64,000 nt of DNA. Origin: Penelope pileata. Its lineage: Eukaryota > Chordata > Aves > Galliformes > Cracidae. The DNA lies in contig WBMW01001505.1 of NCBI GenBank assembly GCA_013396635.1, positions 1-64,000 of the forward strand, in the 5' to 3' direction. Each line of letters starts with the position of its first letter. Within the stretch, counting starts at the first letter, position 1. Shown in pieces: positions 1 to 10,897 of the stretch. The position numbers and the translations under genes were made by a program. Under the pieces are notes generated by a model. It saw only the letters and a list, made by a program, of their open reading frames with translations, made no database searches and was not told where the DNA came from.

Positions 1-530
1 TGTACACATTTGGCCTCATGAGGCGGTATTGAACTTGCTCTGCTCTTCCAGTGAAAGGGAGTTTGCACCCCCAGTTTCCATACAGAGGTTCAGGGATGTG
101 AGAGACATGAGAATTCTGGCTGCCAGCAAAGACCGAGGCAAAGAACTCATTGAGCACTGAGCCTTCTCCACGTCTGTTGTAGCCAGTTCTCTTTTCTCAT
201 TTGTCAGAAGGGGTACACTCTCTTTGGTCTGTCTCTTCTGACCAGTGTGCCCACAGAATCCCCTCTTGTTACATCCCTCGCTAAGTGTAGTTCCATCTGC
301 TCCTTGGCTTTCCTGTTCCCATCTCTGCATGCCTGGGCAGCATCCCTGTATTCATCCCAGGTGACTCATCCTTGTTTCCACTGTTTGTACATGTCCCTTA
401 CTTTGACCAGCAGGTCCTTGCTCAGCCATTCTGGTTTCCTGCCTCCTCTGCTTGTTTTCTTATAATGGGGGGCAGAGAGCTCTTGAGCTCTCAGAAAGGC
501 ATCCTTAAGGAGTTGCCAGCTTTGCTCCAC
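1..530 (-). mobile_element. CR1 LINE fragment (ORF2 linker between endonuclease and RT)
   Basis: Read on the minus strand, this encodes the CR1 ORF2 region between endonuclease and reverse transcriptase. Recognisable pieces are NKRGFCGHTGQKRQTKESVP followed by LLTNEKRELATTDVEKA. Further upstream (about 340-530) is the basic, Arg- and Lys-rich stretch around the Trp-Lys-Gln-Gly-type motif. Several stops and frame changes break it. The element runs off the left window edge. It lacks the CR1 3' tail here, and the RT domain would lie to the left. Confidence 0.85.
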
Positions 531-1388
531 AAATAGTAGCAGTTGTAGTTTCTATCTGACCAGGACTTTACATGGGGCAATTCAGCAAGCTGCCTCCACA
601 CTCATTTGTGCATGCTGTAATTCCTGAACAGTTAATGATTCATTCCAGGAATCTGTCAGGGCTCACAGCTGAAATCATAAAGCAACCAGTTGTAAGAAAA
701 TGTATGACTGATACTAAGTTGATACAAGCAAGAACATGCATTTATTAAAGCAGTATCCTCCTCCCCTCCCCCCGTAAATGTGGGGGGGAAAAAAATGGAT
801 AAGGTAAGGAGATAATGACTAATTTGAAGCTTTTAAGTATTTCCTATGTTCATATCATTCAGAGTTACTTTTGTTGGAAACATGCTGCTCAGCTCAGCTG
901 TGATCAGCCAGCAGCGTGCTTATCACAGAGTGTTAAAGGATGAACTCTGCCACCATGGCTTCTCTGGAGAACATCAAACTTAAACAGATTGCAACAAAAA
1001 CTACAAGTCATTCACTTTCTAGGTCAACTTTCACACACAGCACAATTGAATTACTAAAACATAGGACTGGGTGAAATCCACAATGAACGTGCAAATTTCG
1101 TTCATGGCTTAAAGAGAAAAATAGGGATGAATAAAGTATAAAGCTGTTGCGTACTACTCTTTGAAAAGTAAACGTTGTCAGTGCAGGTTTATCTGCTCAG
1201 CTCACCATGCTCTCAGGGCCACTTACGAACAAACTGAACAATCACCTAGACTAGACTGCCTGTACTGACCACGGCTGAGATGCAATTGCCTAAGCACAGG
1301 AGAAATCCAGGGCCATCTGAGTATTTAAAATGTGGTCCAACACCAATAGGCCACCTGTATTCTACACAAGGAGAATGAGAACATCCAG

Positions 1389-1422
1389 CATTTCCAAAAA
1401 TACCACATTTCCAAAAATATTA
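1389..1422. repeat. 17-bp tandem duplication
   Basis: The unit catttccaaaaatacca at 1389-1405 is followed directly by catttccaaaaatatta at 1406-1422, with 15 of 17 bases identical. It is a likely replication-slippage product. Confidence 0.85.
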
Positions 1423-2020
1423 CCACGCACTTATAGATAGGCAACTGAAATTCACTTCAAATTTCCACCATCTCTTATTTTTAAGTTTTAATTTTTGTAT
1501 TTGCAATCTCCCTTGTGAATGCACTCCAAGTTGAAGATGGTCAGAAAGGAAGCGACTGGAGAGACCTTCCCTGCGTTCGTAGCCACACTAACACTCAGCT
1601 TCCACTAGCTGAACCTATTTTCAGCCCACTTTTGCAAGCAAGTGCTGAGGCATGTATGACTGAAATAATTAATTCAGAAAAAAGAAGTAGAAGGTCTGTT
1701 GTTGATACCTTTCATAGCTCTTCTCAGTCATGAGTTCAGTGATTCTGGAGTAATTGTAATGTGCTTTAGGAACTTGGAGATGAAGAGGGATACAGAAATG
1801 TAAAATATTATCATCGAGAAAATTCAAAGGCAGATTCCATTAAATTCCAAATCCCTTGCCTCCTTCCTTGCTGTAAAAATTCATTATCAGCAGCATGTTA
1901 ATTTTAATGCCTCATGTGCCAACGTAGCTAAGAATGTGGAAATGAAAAAAGAATTACACTGGAGAATTGTGAATTCCCTTACTTCGGAGTAGGGAAAACT
2001 CATTTTTAATTTCTTTCCTT

Positions 2021-2047
2021 CCCCCTCCCCCCCCCCCCCAAAAAAAA
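2021..2047. repeat. Poly-C run joined to poly-A run
   Basis: A C-rich stretch containing 13 consecutive C (2027-2039) runs directly into 8 A (2040-2047). This is a low-complexity tract prone to length errors. Confidence 0.9.
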
Positions 2048-2487
2048 GAAATTTAAAAGAAAAAGAGAATGAATCTGTCCTCCAGTCTTAACTTTTCTAT
2101 TTTTCAGCTACATTTGAATTAGAATCATCACCCCTTAAGACTGAGAATAATGAAATTACTGATAGTGTTGAAGAAATGAGCCTACTTGCAGGGCTGGTAA
2201 TGAATTCAGTCCAGCTAAAGACTGTAACAAGACCCAGCGCAAGTGTCAAGATTACCTTAATTTAAGCAAGCAATTAATAAATTCAATATAAAAAGAAACA
2301 TGTCATTTTTGTGCATTTTACCCTCTTGCACCTGAAAGCAAACAAGACAGTGACAAATTGGTATGCCGGCTAGATAGAAAATATGACATGACTGCTTGAA
2401 AACTCAGCTGGACAAGTGGGAAAAAGGGGAGTAAATTAATGATTGTTTGAGATCCTAACTGTAATTGCAGGTGACATACTGTTTGTC

Positions 2488-2565
2488 TTGATTTAGTAAG
2501 AGTAGAGGACTAGGATGTTTCATATGTTGATTCAGCAAGAGTAGAGGATGTAGATTTTTCATGAC
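2488..2565. repeat. 39-bp imperfect tandem duplication
   Basis: Two adjacent copies with period 39: one begins ttgatttagtaagagtagag at 2488, the other ttgattcagcaagagtagag at 2527. Both continue to a shared ttcat. They differ at several bases, so the duplication is not recent. Confidence 0.75.
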
Positions 2566-4770
2566 CTTCCAGAAAAAAATTCACCTTCTGGCTCTTTTTC
2601 AGTGGTAATTAAAAATAATCAGTGAAGTACTGGATACAGCAATAATTTACAGAAATTTGCATTTGACTGAGAGTATAAGCTGAAGCAGTTTTGTTTGAGA
2701 ATATGCAATGTTTCCAAACATGACATGAAGAAGTCAGGAGCGTTCTTTTTTCCTCTCACTTCACTCAGTTTGGAAAAATAAAAAGAAAAAAAGAAGGAGG
2801 CTAACAAGGTAATTTTCTAGAATAAACTCTTGAAAATTGTGAACGAGAACATTTTAAAATGGTATCCAGGAGTCCTCAATAACAAACTCTCCTGAGCAGA
2901 GTATAATAAAAGCTGTTTAGAAACACTGATAGAAAACCATACACATTTTATCCTTCAATCATTATATCTTTTAAGGAGACTACTCTAGCTCTCAGAATTA
3001 AATGTGACATCTGAATACAATTTTTTTTTTTTTAATTATTATTTCCAGAGTTGTCTGCTACATAGCAAAGAGATATCTGTGATGGTTTCAGTGAACTCCA
3101 ACATACTTCAAGAACATTTCTACTTTACACCTTAATATATCTTTTAATCTTTCAGCTTCTCATTGTGAAGAAAACGATATGGTGTTTAGTTTAAAGACCT
3201 GGTTCCAACAAGAGCAGCTGTACTCTCTTAGAACAGACATCCTTTTAGTCCAGTCCCCATATTTGGTAGAAGATGCCTGATGAGAGTAGAAGACTCAGGA
3301 CAAGAAGTCCCCATTTTTCCCCCCATGTTCCAATGATCTGCTGTTCAGGAACAACTTTTGTGTTTAATAATCCTCAATAAATTTCAATTCCAAGAATTTG
3401 TCTGACTTTTAAAGTTTTGGCATCTACAACATTTGTTGTTAATGAGCTCCAGAGTTTTCAGTTTAATGATGATGTACGGGACACTTGTTTAATCCTCTAG
3501 AACGTTACAGAATCAGAGGCATGAACAACACGTTCAAACAGAGACTTCTGGGTTTAAATTACACTTCCTTAACTCATTGAAGGAACTGTGTTTTAAATAA
3601 AATTTAAGATGAAATAGTCAAAGGCAAACTAAGTCTGAAATGGTGTAAAATCGTCTTACAATATGACCTTTAACTGTAAAAACACGTATCTAGCAACAGT
3701 ACTTTTAGGCCTGGAAATGACAGATAGCTCTGTCTATAATAGGTGACCAAGGACTGAGAAAACATTTGCAAGCCTACGAAGGAAGCCCGCATTTTCCTTC
3801 CCTCTTTTGACTGAATCTTTTACACACAAAAATAACACTGTATAGTAATTATTAATCTAACTGTTGTTATAACTGATTTTGCAAGCAGTCTGAGTAAGAT
3901 GCAGCCATATAATTAAATAAGTTAAATTTAATTTCTTCACTGAAAATGTAACTTAAAGTGATCTTATTATGAAATTTGTCATTTCCCTTATTTTGGTCAA
4001 GAATTTAGTACTATCTGAGCTCAACAATGTAGTCTGTGATCTCTTCTCAAAAATTAATGAAGCATTAGAAAGTAGACAAAGATAAAACTATCTTCTTTTT
4101 TTAAAATATATCTTTCACATGGCTTTTTGCAAATACAGATTTAAGAGTATAAGTATTGTTTTATAAAGAGTAAGTCAACACCAGATGACTTATCAAAAAT
4201 TTATGTTTTATAAAGCTTAATTCCTCTCCAAGGTATACATTAAATGCTTTGATTCAAATAAAAATTAAAAGTCTAAGATCTAGTTAAACTTTTATACTGA
4301 ATATATGTTACTTTATAATATACATTATGATATATTTATGCAATAAAAAGAATTCAGTCATGATGCAGATATTTACAACATGGCTGATTTTATTAAACTG
4401 AATAAGCATATCAAAATGTTGTGTACTCTTGCAAGGCTGAGGATCATCAAAAAGGAAAGGAAGACAATTTATGCAAAATATTTGAACTACAAAAGATAAA
4501 CAACTTAGGCAACTGTAAACAGATAATTAAAGGTTCTGAGAGATATCAAGTCACAAAACAGACTTTAGAAGTAGAGTGTCTCTCCTGTGACTTGGGATGA
4601 GAAAAGAACTGATATACTCATTTTACTAATGTGATAACAAGGATTTTTTCTTAAAATCAGTACAACCCTCTCGATAAATTGGAGGGATTGCGGTTTCATA
4701 AAGCTAGACACACTGGTCTTTATTTCTAAATCCTTCAGGCACAAGTGGCAATAAAGCACTGTGATGGGGA

Positions 4771-4835
4771 AATATATATATATTAAAAATATATATATAC
4801 TAAAAATGTATGTGTGTATATATATATATATATAA
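4771..4835. repeat. TA/TG microsatellite
   Basis: Interrupted (AT)n arrays separated by ttaaaa and ctaaaaa, then a short TG stretch and a longer (TA)n array at about 4817-4834. This is a simple repeat, likely length-polymorphic. Confidence 0.9.
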
Positions 4836-6904
4836 AGAACAAAGCAGATGTGGACTTGGCCAAACCAGCAGCTCTAGTGACTACAGTCTTGCTTAGTTTA
4901 GAGGCTTCACACAATTATGCACAATTTTTTCAACTTTTAATACAGTGCATTAGAGCAGTAATTCCAGGAACGCCTTATCATTTGTCCAGTGAGTAGAATT
5001 TAATCTCAACCATTTTTTTTTCCTTGCTAAGACTTGCAGTAAGAGCAGAGCAGTGGGCATGCTGACACTGCTGTCAGTAGCTAAGATCAATTGCTCTCAA
5101 ATCCCAAGGGTTGTCAAACTGAATCCCTTCTGCTGTTTTTGCCAGTCAGAACCAGACATCTTCACTGTCATTAATGGACTGGGACTGATAAGGGAAAAGC
5201 CTCTTTTTGGACAGTAACTCTAGGAGAAAATGCAAAATTCAGAAGACTTCTGCCAATAAGAAATCCATCAATGTTGTTCCGACAGGGGCAAGATGCTTTT
5301 CAGGTCTAAGTTACAGGGACTGTTAAAACTTAGCATTTCAAACAACACCTAGAGAAACTAAAGAGAGGAGAGAAAAAGAAGGGTGTTTTCAGTTAGCATC
5401 AATTGTATTTTAGTTTAAAGAAGTACACAAAACAAGAGATATCAATGATATCTACAGGAATAAATTCACCACCAAATAATATACTCATTTTTCAAAGAAA
5501 TAGCAATAATTTTCTATCATCACAAATACTACGTTGGGGGATGAAGTGGGCATGGAGAGAGTAAGACACAGCTGAGTTTGACTTGACTTGGTGTACTCAA
5601 CATGCTGCTTCTAGCTTGGAGCTGAATTGTCTACTCTACAGTTGCAATCATTCATTCTCTTATAAAATCTTACATTAAAAATGCTGCTTTTCTCACTGAT
5701 TTCATGCTGTAAAGCAATGAAACTTCATTGTTAGCATAGCTGCACTCATCGCTGCTTTCATCTACTATTTATGGATTTCTTTTTTGATATTTGAAGTTTG
5801 TGAAAAAGTTTTGTTTTGATGTAGTATCTCTATAAATTACTGTAGAACTTGTAGCCGTTTCATATTCCACATTTATTTTGCAAAGTTTGTCATCATCTGC
5901 TAATACCAATGTAAGCTATGTAGTACAGATAGCTCCATTTCAAATTCTCTGTTATTTTATTTCTCAGTGTTGTGTAATTTACTGGGGGTTAAACTGTCAC
6001 ACAGATCAGGGAAAGGGAATGGTGAAGCAAAGGACCAAGAAGCTTCCTAGAGATCTTTTATAAAGCCTGTGTCTGGGAGATGCTTTGCTGAAGATCTGGA
6101 ATAAAGACAGAAAAATTATAAATACGGGAGAATAGCCTCTGTACAGAGCTCTACATAATTACAGGACACTACTTTGAAGATGATACACATTTTAGACTTT
6201 GAAAGCTATGCTTCATTTGTGTGATGTACAAATACATATTAATTTTTTTCAGTGCCCTGTGGCCATTACTACATTAAAGAGCGCTGTGGCAAAACACGAA
6301 AGCATCTGCACAGCTACCAGGAACCTGACATCCACACTTCCACGTTTCAGAGGTCAACTCCTTTTCTATTAAATGTAAAAAAGCAACAGGCAATAAGAGC
6401 TACATGCCTTCATTACCTTTATGGCCACAGCACTTTGGGGACTGACGTAAATGTCAAAACATGACCATGAATCTAAGTTTATTTTAACAAAGTTAATGCA
6501 CGTAGAGTCAATTACTTAATAGCAGAGTTGCTATAAAACATACTTTTATGAGAATACGTAAAGAAAGTCTATTTCTCCTAGTTTTTTCCTTGTTCAATAT
6601 GAGATACGTCAAACTAGACATATTTATGGAGACCTTTTTCACGCTTATTACTTTTTCAGGGACATACAGTGAGTGCAACAACAAATTCTACCCTTCTCAT
6701 TGCATTCCCTGGGCTCTGTTTATTGTAAATAGAAAGCACTTCTGAATTTTCTGAGCACAATAAACAGGAGGTAGCTTACTCAACAAACAAGCAAAATCAA
6801 AAACGAAACAAAAAAAAGACCCCAAATCAACAAATCCACACTCTGAAGACTGGAAAGAAGAATCCCAAAACAGAGTCTTCCATACATGCACAGCAAGCCT
6901 ACAG

Positions 6905-7232
6905 AACAGAATCATAGAATTATTAAGGTTGGAAAAGACCACTAAGATCATCTAGTCCAACCATCAACCCATCATCAACATGCCCACTAAACTATGTCCC
7001 TCAGTGCCACATCTACCCTTTTCTTGAAAGCCTCCAGGGACGGTGACACCACCACTTCTCTGGGCAGCCTGACCAAATGCCTGACTACTCTTCCAGAGAT
7101 TTTTCCTAATATCCAACCTGAACCTCCTCTGGCACCACTTAAGGCCATTACCTCTTGTCCTATCACTAATTACCTGGGAGACGAGGCTGATGCCCATTTC
7201 ACTACAACCTCCTTTCAAGGAGTAACTCAGAG
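6905..7232 (-). mobile_element. CR1 LINE 3' end, 5'-truncated
   Basis: On the minus strand this runs from the C-terminal end of ORF2 (about 7232) through the CR1 3' UTR to the tail at 6905. Visible landmarks in reverse orientation are gataggacaagaggtaatgg, the 'compromise' block cagagaagtggtggtgtcac, gttggactagatgatctta and an octamer-like attctatgattctg tail. It lies in the same orientation as PLXDC2, and only a few hundred bases remain. Confidence 0.92.
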
Positions 7233-8986
7233 ATAAACTGTACCTGTGATAAAAGAATGCTATAACACTGTAGCATCATTAAATATGAACGGCGAATAGT
7301 ACTCATTCTCTGGATTTTCTTCCACAAGAGCTGCAACACACAGAGAAGGTTTTCAAAAATCAACATACTCTCCAGCATGACTGATAAGTTCCCAAGCTGC
7401 AAAAGACTGCAACATACAGATTCTTCTACTATGAACTTCTGTCCTACACTTTACCTGTTCTATAAAGATGGGTACCACAGTTGTTTTACTTTTTTTGCAA
7501 AGTGCTTGTGTGTTGTAGCAGTTACTACAGAATCCAATGATGTGTAAAATCACAATTCAGTTATTTTACTGTGCTGAGAAGTCTAGAAGAGAGGGATGTA
7601 GGGGAGCACAGAACCTGAATTTAATAAACTCAGTATGCGTAATGTACTTTTGATGCTAAGACACAGTAGTGCCATTAATCTGGCAGGAAAGACAGCTCTG
7701 GAAAAAACACCGTTCAAGGTACATCCATTTGCAAGCATCCATTTTAATCCAGAATGTTGCCAAACAAGTATTAGCGAGGGAGCTCTGACCCATTTAGTTT
7801 TGCAAGAGCTTGGAAATCAAGAGACTGGAGAAGCAGGTAACAATGCATATGAATCTACACAAGACACTGAAAGATCAGCTACACAAACTTTCCTGTATCC
7901 AAGCCATCTTCCACTGTGCCTGCTAAAATAACTAGAAGCAGAATTGATCTCTATCGTGCTTGGAGTGAGCTGCTACAAGTACGGCCAGATGCTGGGGATT
8001 GAAGGGGCAAAAAACAAGCAGAAAAAAAAAAATAACCACAAAACACATCTTTCTGAAAGGTGTTATTGTTTTGACTCATCATTATCTCTACGGACAGGTT
8101 TTATATTGCTTTGCATTTCTAATTGTGTAAGATAATAACTCCAGGCCTAGAAGCTGTTGTGTTTGTCTGAAAATTAACTCCTCAGAACTGAAAAAATAAA
8201 TAGCACTGATGCTTTGGAAACAAATATGAAAACTAAGAATGTTAAATATATTCTATTTCAAGCTGTATTTTGTTGGGAAACATGATGCAGATTTTATTAA
8301 TAATAAAATACCCTCTAGTATTTGAAAAACCAACAAATACTAACAGTTGTTATCTGTATTTAGAGACAATTCTGCCAATGCGTTTTTATACGAATATTAC
8401 GATAACACAGCAGAATAGCAGAATTCCCACAAATTATTGCAGCTAGATGTGTTTTGCACTGAAGAATCACAACTGCTGCCCCTACACTACTCTAAACTGA
8501 GAGCAGCTTTAAAGATGCGACAGGCTTTCATTGGGATTTAGATGATATCCATTCAAGAACAATCTAGTAATTAAAGTTTTAAACAAGCAATAAGAGATTA
8601 AACAAAATCCTAAAGCAGAGGAGTAATGACTCAAGATTTCTCTTAGATGAATTTCATCCATGTTCTCTTCTGGAAGATAAACTAATGGGCAAATACTATC
8701 CACATCCAATATATAATTTTTTCAATTTCTCTACGGCTTTTCTCTCCTCCATTTCCAGTTATTACTTCTCACAAAGACCACACAAAATCTCACAGGTGAA
8801 GGTGTTTACCCAATTTTTTAAGAAAATTTCAATTTTTTTTTGGTATACTACAAAACAACGTCACAAACAACAAGACTGTATTCAACTGCTAACACTTGAA
8901 TGCACGGAAGTGCTCATCTTCTTTCTTCACTCACCTCCCATCAAAAATAACAAATTAAATAAAAAGTAAATTGAATGAACTTCTAC
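7233..8986 (-). other. PLXDC2: PLXDC2 intron 2, sequence adjoining exon 2
   Basis: AT-rich intron with no recognised repeat or gene. The 60 bases next to the exon remain in frame for 19 codons and then reach a stop (8927), so a transcript retaining intron 2 would add a short hydrophobic tail and terminate. Confidence 0.7.
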
Positions 8987-8989
8987 CTC
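8978..8989 (-). other. PLXDC2: 5' splice site of PLXDC2 intron 2
   Basis: On the minus strand the exon ends GAG and the intron starts gtagaagtt, an acceptable vertebrate donor (GAG|GTAGAA). The exit phase is 0 after a Glu codon. This fits the known PLXDC2 protein, where the next exon begins with another Glu followed by Asp-Thr-Asp-His. Confidence 0.85.
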
Positions 8990-9198
8990 AATCTGAGTGG
9001 TGTTATCATGTCCTTCTTCAAGCAGTAGATCTGTGAAACCACCTGGCTCAGAGGAGTCCTGCCCCATACTGGCTCTATTAGTGTTGACTGATTTGAAAGA
9101 CTCTGAGTGCCTTCTCCACCTGTGGCTGTTTACATGCGCATCCACCTGCACATCTTCCTCCACTCCAGGGAAGCTCTGAACAACTTCATAAAGCACAC
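8987..9198 (-). CDS. PLXDC2: PLXDC2 coding exon (exon 2, N-terminal extracellular segment)
   Basis: This 212-bp internal exon encodes 70 codons plus the last two bases of a split Gly codon (entry phase 1, exit phase 0). Seen: the peptide starts VLYEVVQSFP, continues SHRWRRHSESFKSVNTNRAS, then has FTDLLLEEGHDNTTQIE. This matches the N-terminal ectodomain of mammalian PLXDC2 as I know it, notably the HRWKR, VDTNRAS, FTDLLL and NTQIE blocks. PLXDC2 is a single-pass type I membrane protein with a plexin/PSI-like domain and is reported as a receptor for PEDF. This exon lies between the signal peptide and the conserved ectodomain. An Arg-Trp-Arg-Arg furin-type motif sits at exon residues 26-29, and an N-glycosylation sequon (Asn-Thr-Thr) at 65-67. 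The acceptor AG is at 9199-9200 and the donor GT at 8985-8986. The reading frame stays open 19 codons into the downstream intron. A GTG at 9196 is not the start; this is an internal exon. PLXDC1 is less likely because it lacks this N-terminal similarity. Confidence 0.93.
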
Positions 9199-9237
9199 CT
9201 GTTTGAGAAACAAGACAAAAAAAAGACTATAAATCAG
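9199..9237 (-). other. PLXDC2: 3' splice site of PLXDC2 intron 1 (branch point, pyrimidine tract, AG)
   Basis: Read on the minus strand, this holds a CTGAT branch-point match (branch A at 9234, about 35 nt from the exon), a run of eight T (9217-9224), then tgtcttgtttctcaaacag directly before the exon. Spacing and composition are those of a vertebrate acceptor. It defines the exon's 5' edge at 9198. Confidence 0.85.
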
Positions 9238-10081
9238 CTGGGACTGCACTTTACTGATCATAATCTAAAACTTAGTAATAGTAATCTTTTTATAAATGCT
9301 TTGAACTACTCTATAGAATAACTAATTATATCTGATAAAATCTTCTACAACTAAACCATAACAGTTTAAAAGAACAGAAAGCAAAACATATATTCACATG
9401 GCATGTGAAGTCTGCAGGCACTCACTATGTCCACTGGAAAGTGTGAGCAGTGTTGGGTGGTGTGTTTCATATATCCCTTTTGCACTTTATTCACAATTTT
9501 TTCATGCTAGTGTAACTGTGAAGACAAACTCATACATTCTTAAGTAGTTTCCAGTTCACCCAACCTAAAAGCCAACCAAAGTACAGTAAGGCTCAAGTAA
9601 TTTAGCACTATAGACCACATGTGCTCTTCATGCTGTCTTGTACGCTTTGGGCCACAAAGAAGCAAAGGAATGCTGTATTTTGCATGTTCAAGGAAGAAGG
9701 GAAACTTGTTAAAAGAGCAGAACTCATTCCAAAAAATGTCAGTGGCAAACTAGAAGCGGCAAAGTAAAAGAATGAGATAAAATAAAAACAAAAGAAGATA
9801 TAGACTGGAAAATAATTCATTTGCAGAAATACTTCACTGCTTCTGCTTGGCAGAAGCATCTGAGCAAAAGACCCTACTTCAAAGGTCTGTACTGAGCATC
9901 AGATATACTGCTTAGGCACAGAAGAGATGGAAAAATAGAAAATTACCTACCAAAGATTTTAATTAATAAGATTTTTCCGCATCATAGCTGGTAAAGGAAT
10001 CATAGATACAGGAGAATCTGCACTTAATTGTCCTGCACTGGAGATCCTGAAGCTACAACCTGAGGCAAAATCTGGATATGT
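9238..10081 (-). other. PLXDC2: PLXDC2 intron 1, sequence upstream of exon 2
   Basis: Unique AT-rich intron between the branch-point region and the first upstream CR1. No exon or repeat is recognised. Confidence 0.65.
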
Positions 10082-10897
10082 TTCCAAGGAGCAAACATTA
10101 TGGGGGGAGAGCAGTGGATGTCATCTACCTTGATTTCAGCAAGGCTTTTGACACTGTCTCCCATGACATCCTGATAGCAAAGCTGAGAAAATGCGGGATA
10201 GATGAGTGGACGGTGAGGTGGGTTGAGAACTGGCTGACTGGCTGAGCTCAAAGGGTAGTGATCAACAGCACAGAGTCCAGTTGGAGGCCTGTAACTAGCG
10301 GTGTTCCCCAGGGGTCGGTGCTGGGTCCGGTCTTGTTCAATGTCTTCATCAACGACCTTGATGAGGGGATAGTGTCCACCCTCAGCAAGTTTGCTGATGA
10401 CACGAAGCTGGGGGGAGTGGCTGACATGCCAGAAGGCTGTGCTGCCATTCAGCAAGACCTGGACAGGCTGGAGAGATGGGCAGAGAGGAACTTGATGAGG
10501 TTCAACAAAAGCAAGTGTAGAGTCTTGCACCTGGGGAGGAATAACCGCATGTACCAGTACAGGCTGGGGGATGACCTGCTGGAGAGGAGCTCTACAGANG
10601 AACCTCTTTTCGGTGGTCAGTGGGGACAGGACAAGGGGCAATGGCCTTAAGCTGGAACACAGGAAGTTCCGCACCAACATGCGGAAGAACTTCCTCACGG
10701 TGCGGGTGACGGAGCACTGGAACAGGCTGCCCAGGGAGGTTGTGGAGTCTCCTTCCCTGGAGATATTCAAGACCCACCTGGACGCCTACCTGTGCGACCT
10801 GCACTAGGGAACCTGCTTTGGCAGGGGGGTTGGACTCGATGATCTCTCAAGGTCCCTTCCAACCCCTACAATTCTGTGATTCTGTGATTCTGTGAAA
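10082..10897 (+). mobile_element. CR1 LINE with reverse transcriptase core (interrupted by an N)
   Basis: Plus-strand CR1 starting near the RT palm: VDVIYLDFSKAFDTVSHDIL, then SGVPQGSVLGPVLFNVFIND, then KFADDTKLGG, where FADD is the RT catalytic Asp pair. It ends in the 3' UTR and three octamers (attctgtg) at about 10870-10894. The palm frame is open except for one TGA at about 10243 in the block that is usually Leu-Asp-Gly-Arg-Ala-Gln-Arg. At the N (10599) the sequence jumps from the region after the RT core (ctggagaggagctctacaga) straight to the segment before the 3' end (gaacctcttttcggtggtca), so a stretch present in other CR1 copies is missing. The 5' edge near 10082-10105 is approximate. 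High GC and little divergence suggest a relatively young copy. It is antisense to PLXDC2. Confidence 0.95.
10599..10599. other. Single N: probable collapsed assembly gap inside CR1
   Basis: The N sits exactly where the CR1 loses its internal segment (the part that in other copies reads from 'gaaggacctggg' through the conserved tctactctgccct region). The flanks match non-adjacent parts of the element. One ambiguous base would not cause this, so the N most likely stands for unresolved sequence. Confidence 0.7.

Larger units (their letters stand above)
531..6904 (-). other. PLXDC2: PLXDC2 intron 2, unique AT-rich sequence
   Basis: No exon, RNA gene or long repeat was recognised here. Reading frames are short and unrelated to known proteins. 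Small features inside are listed separately: tandem duplications at 1389-1422 and 2488-2565, a C13/A8 run at 2027-2047, and a TA-rich microsatellite at 4771-4835. A perfect short palindrome (agatatca, one base, tgatatct) sits at 5437-5453. The expected downstream PLXDC2 exon was looked for by its Glu-Asp-Thr-Asp-His start and not found. Confidence 0.7.

Noticed and set aside
8997..9179. Plus-strand open frame across the PLXDC2 exon
   Set aside because: It is the antisense shadow of the real minus-strand exon, which has correct splice sites and a recognisable product.
10571..10807. Open frames crossing the N at 10599 as genes
   Set aside because: They join non-adjacent CR1 segments across a probable gap and are part of the CR1 element.
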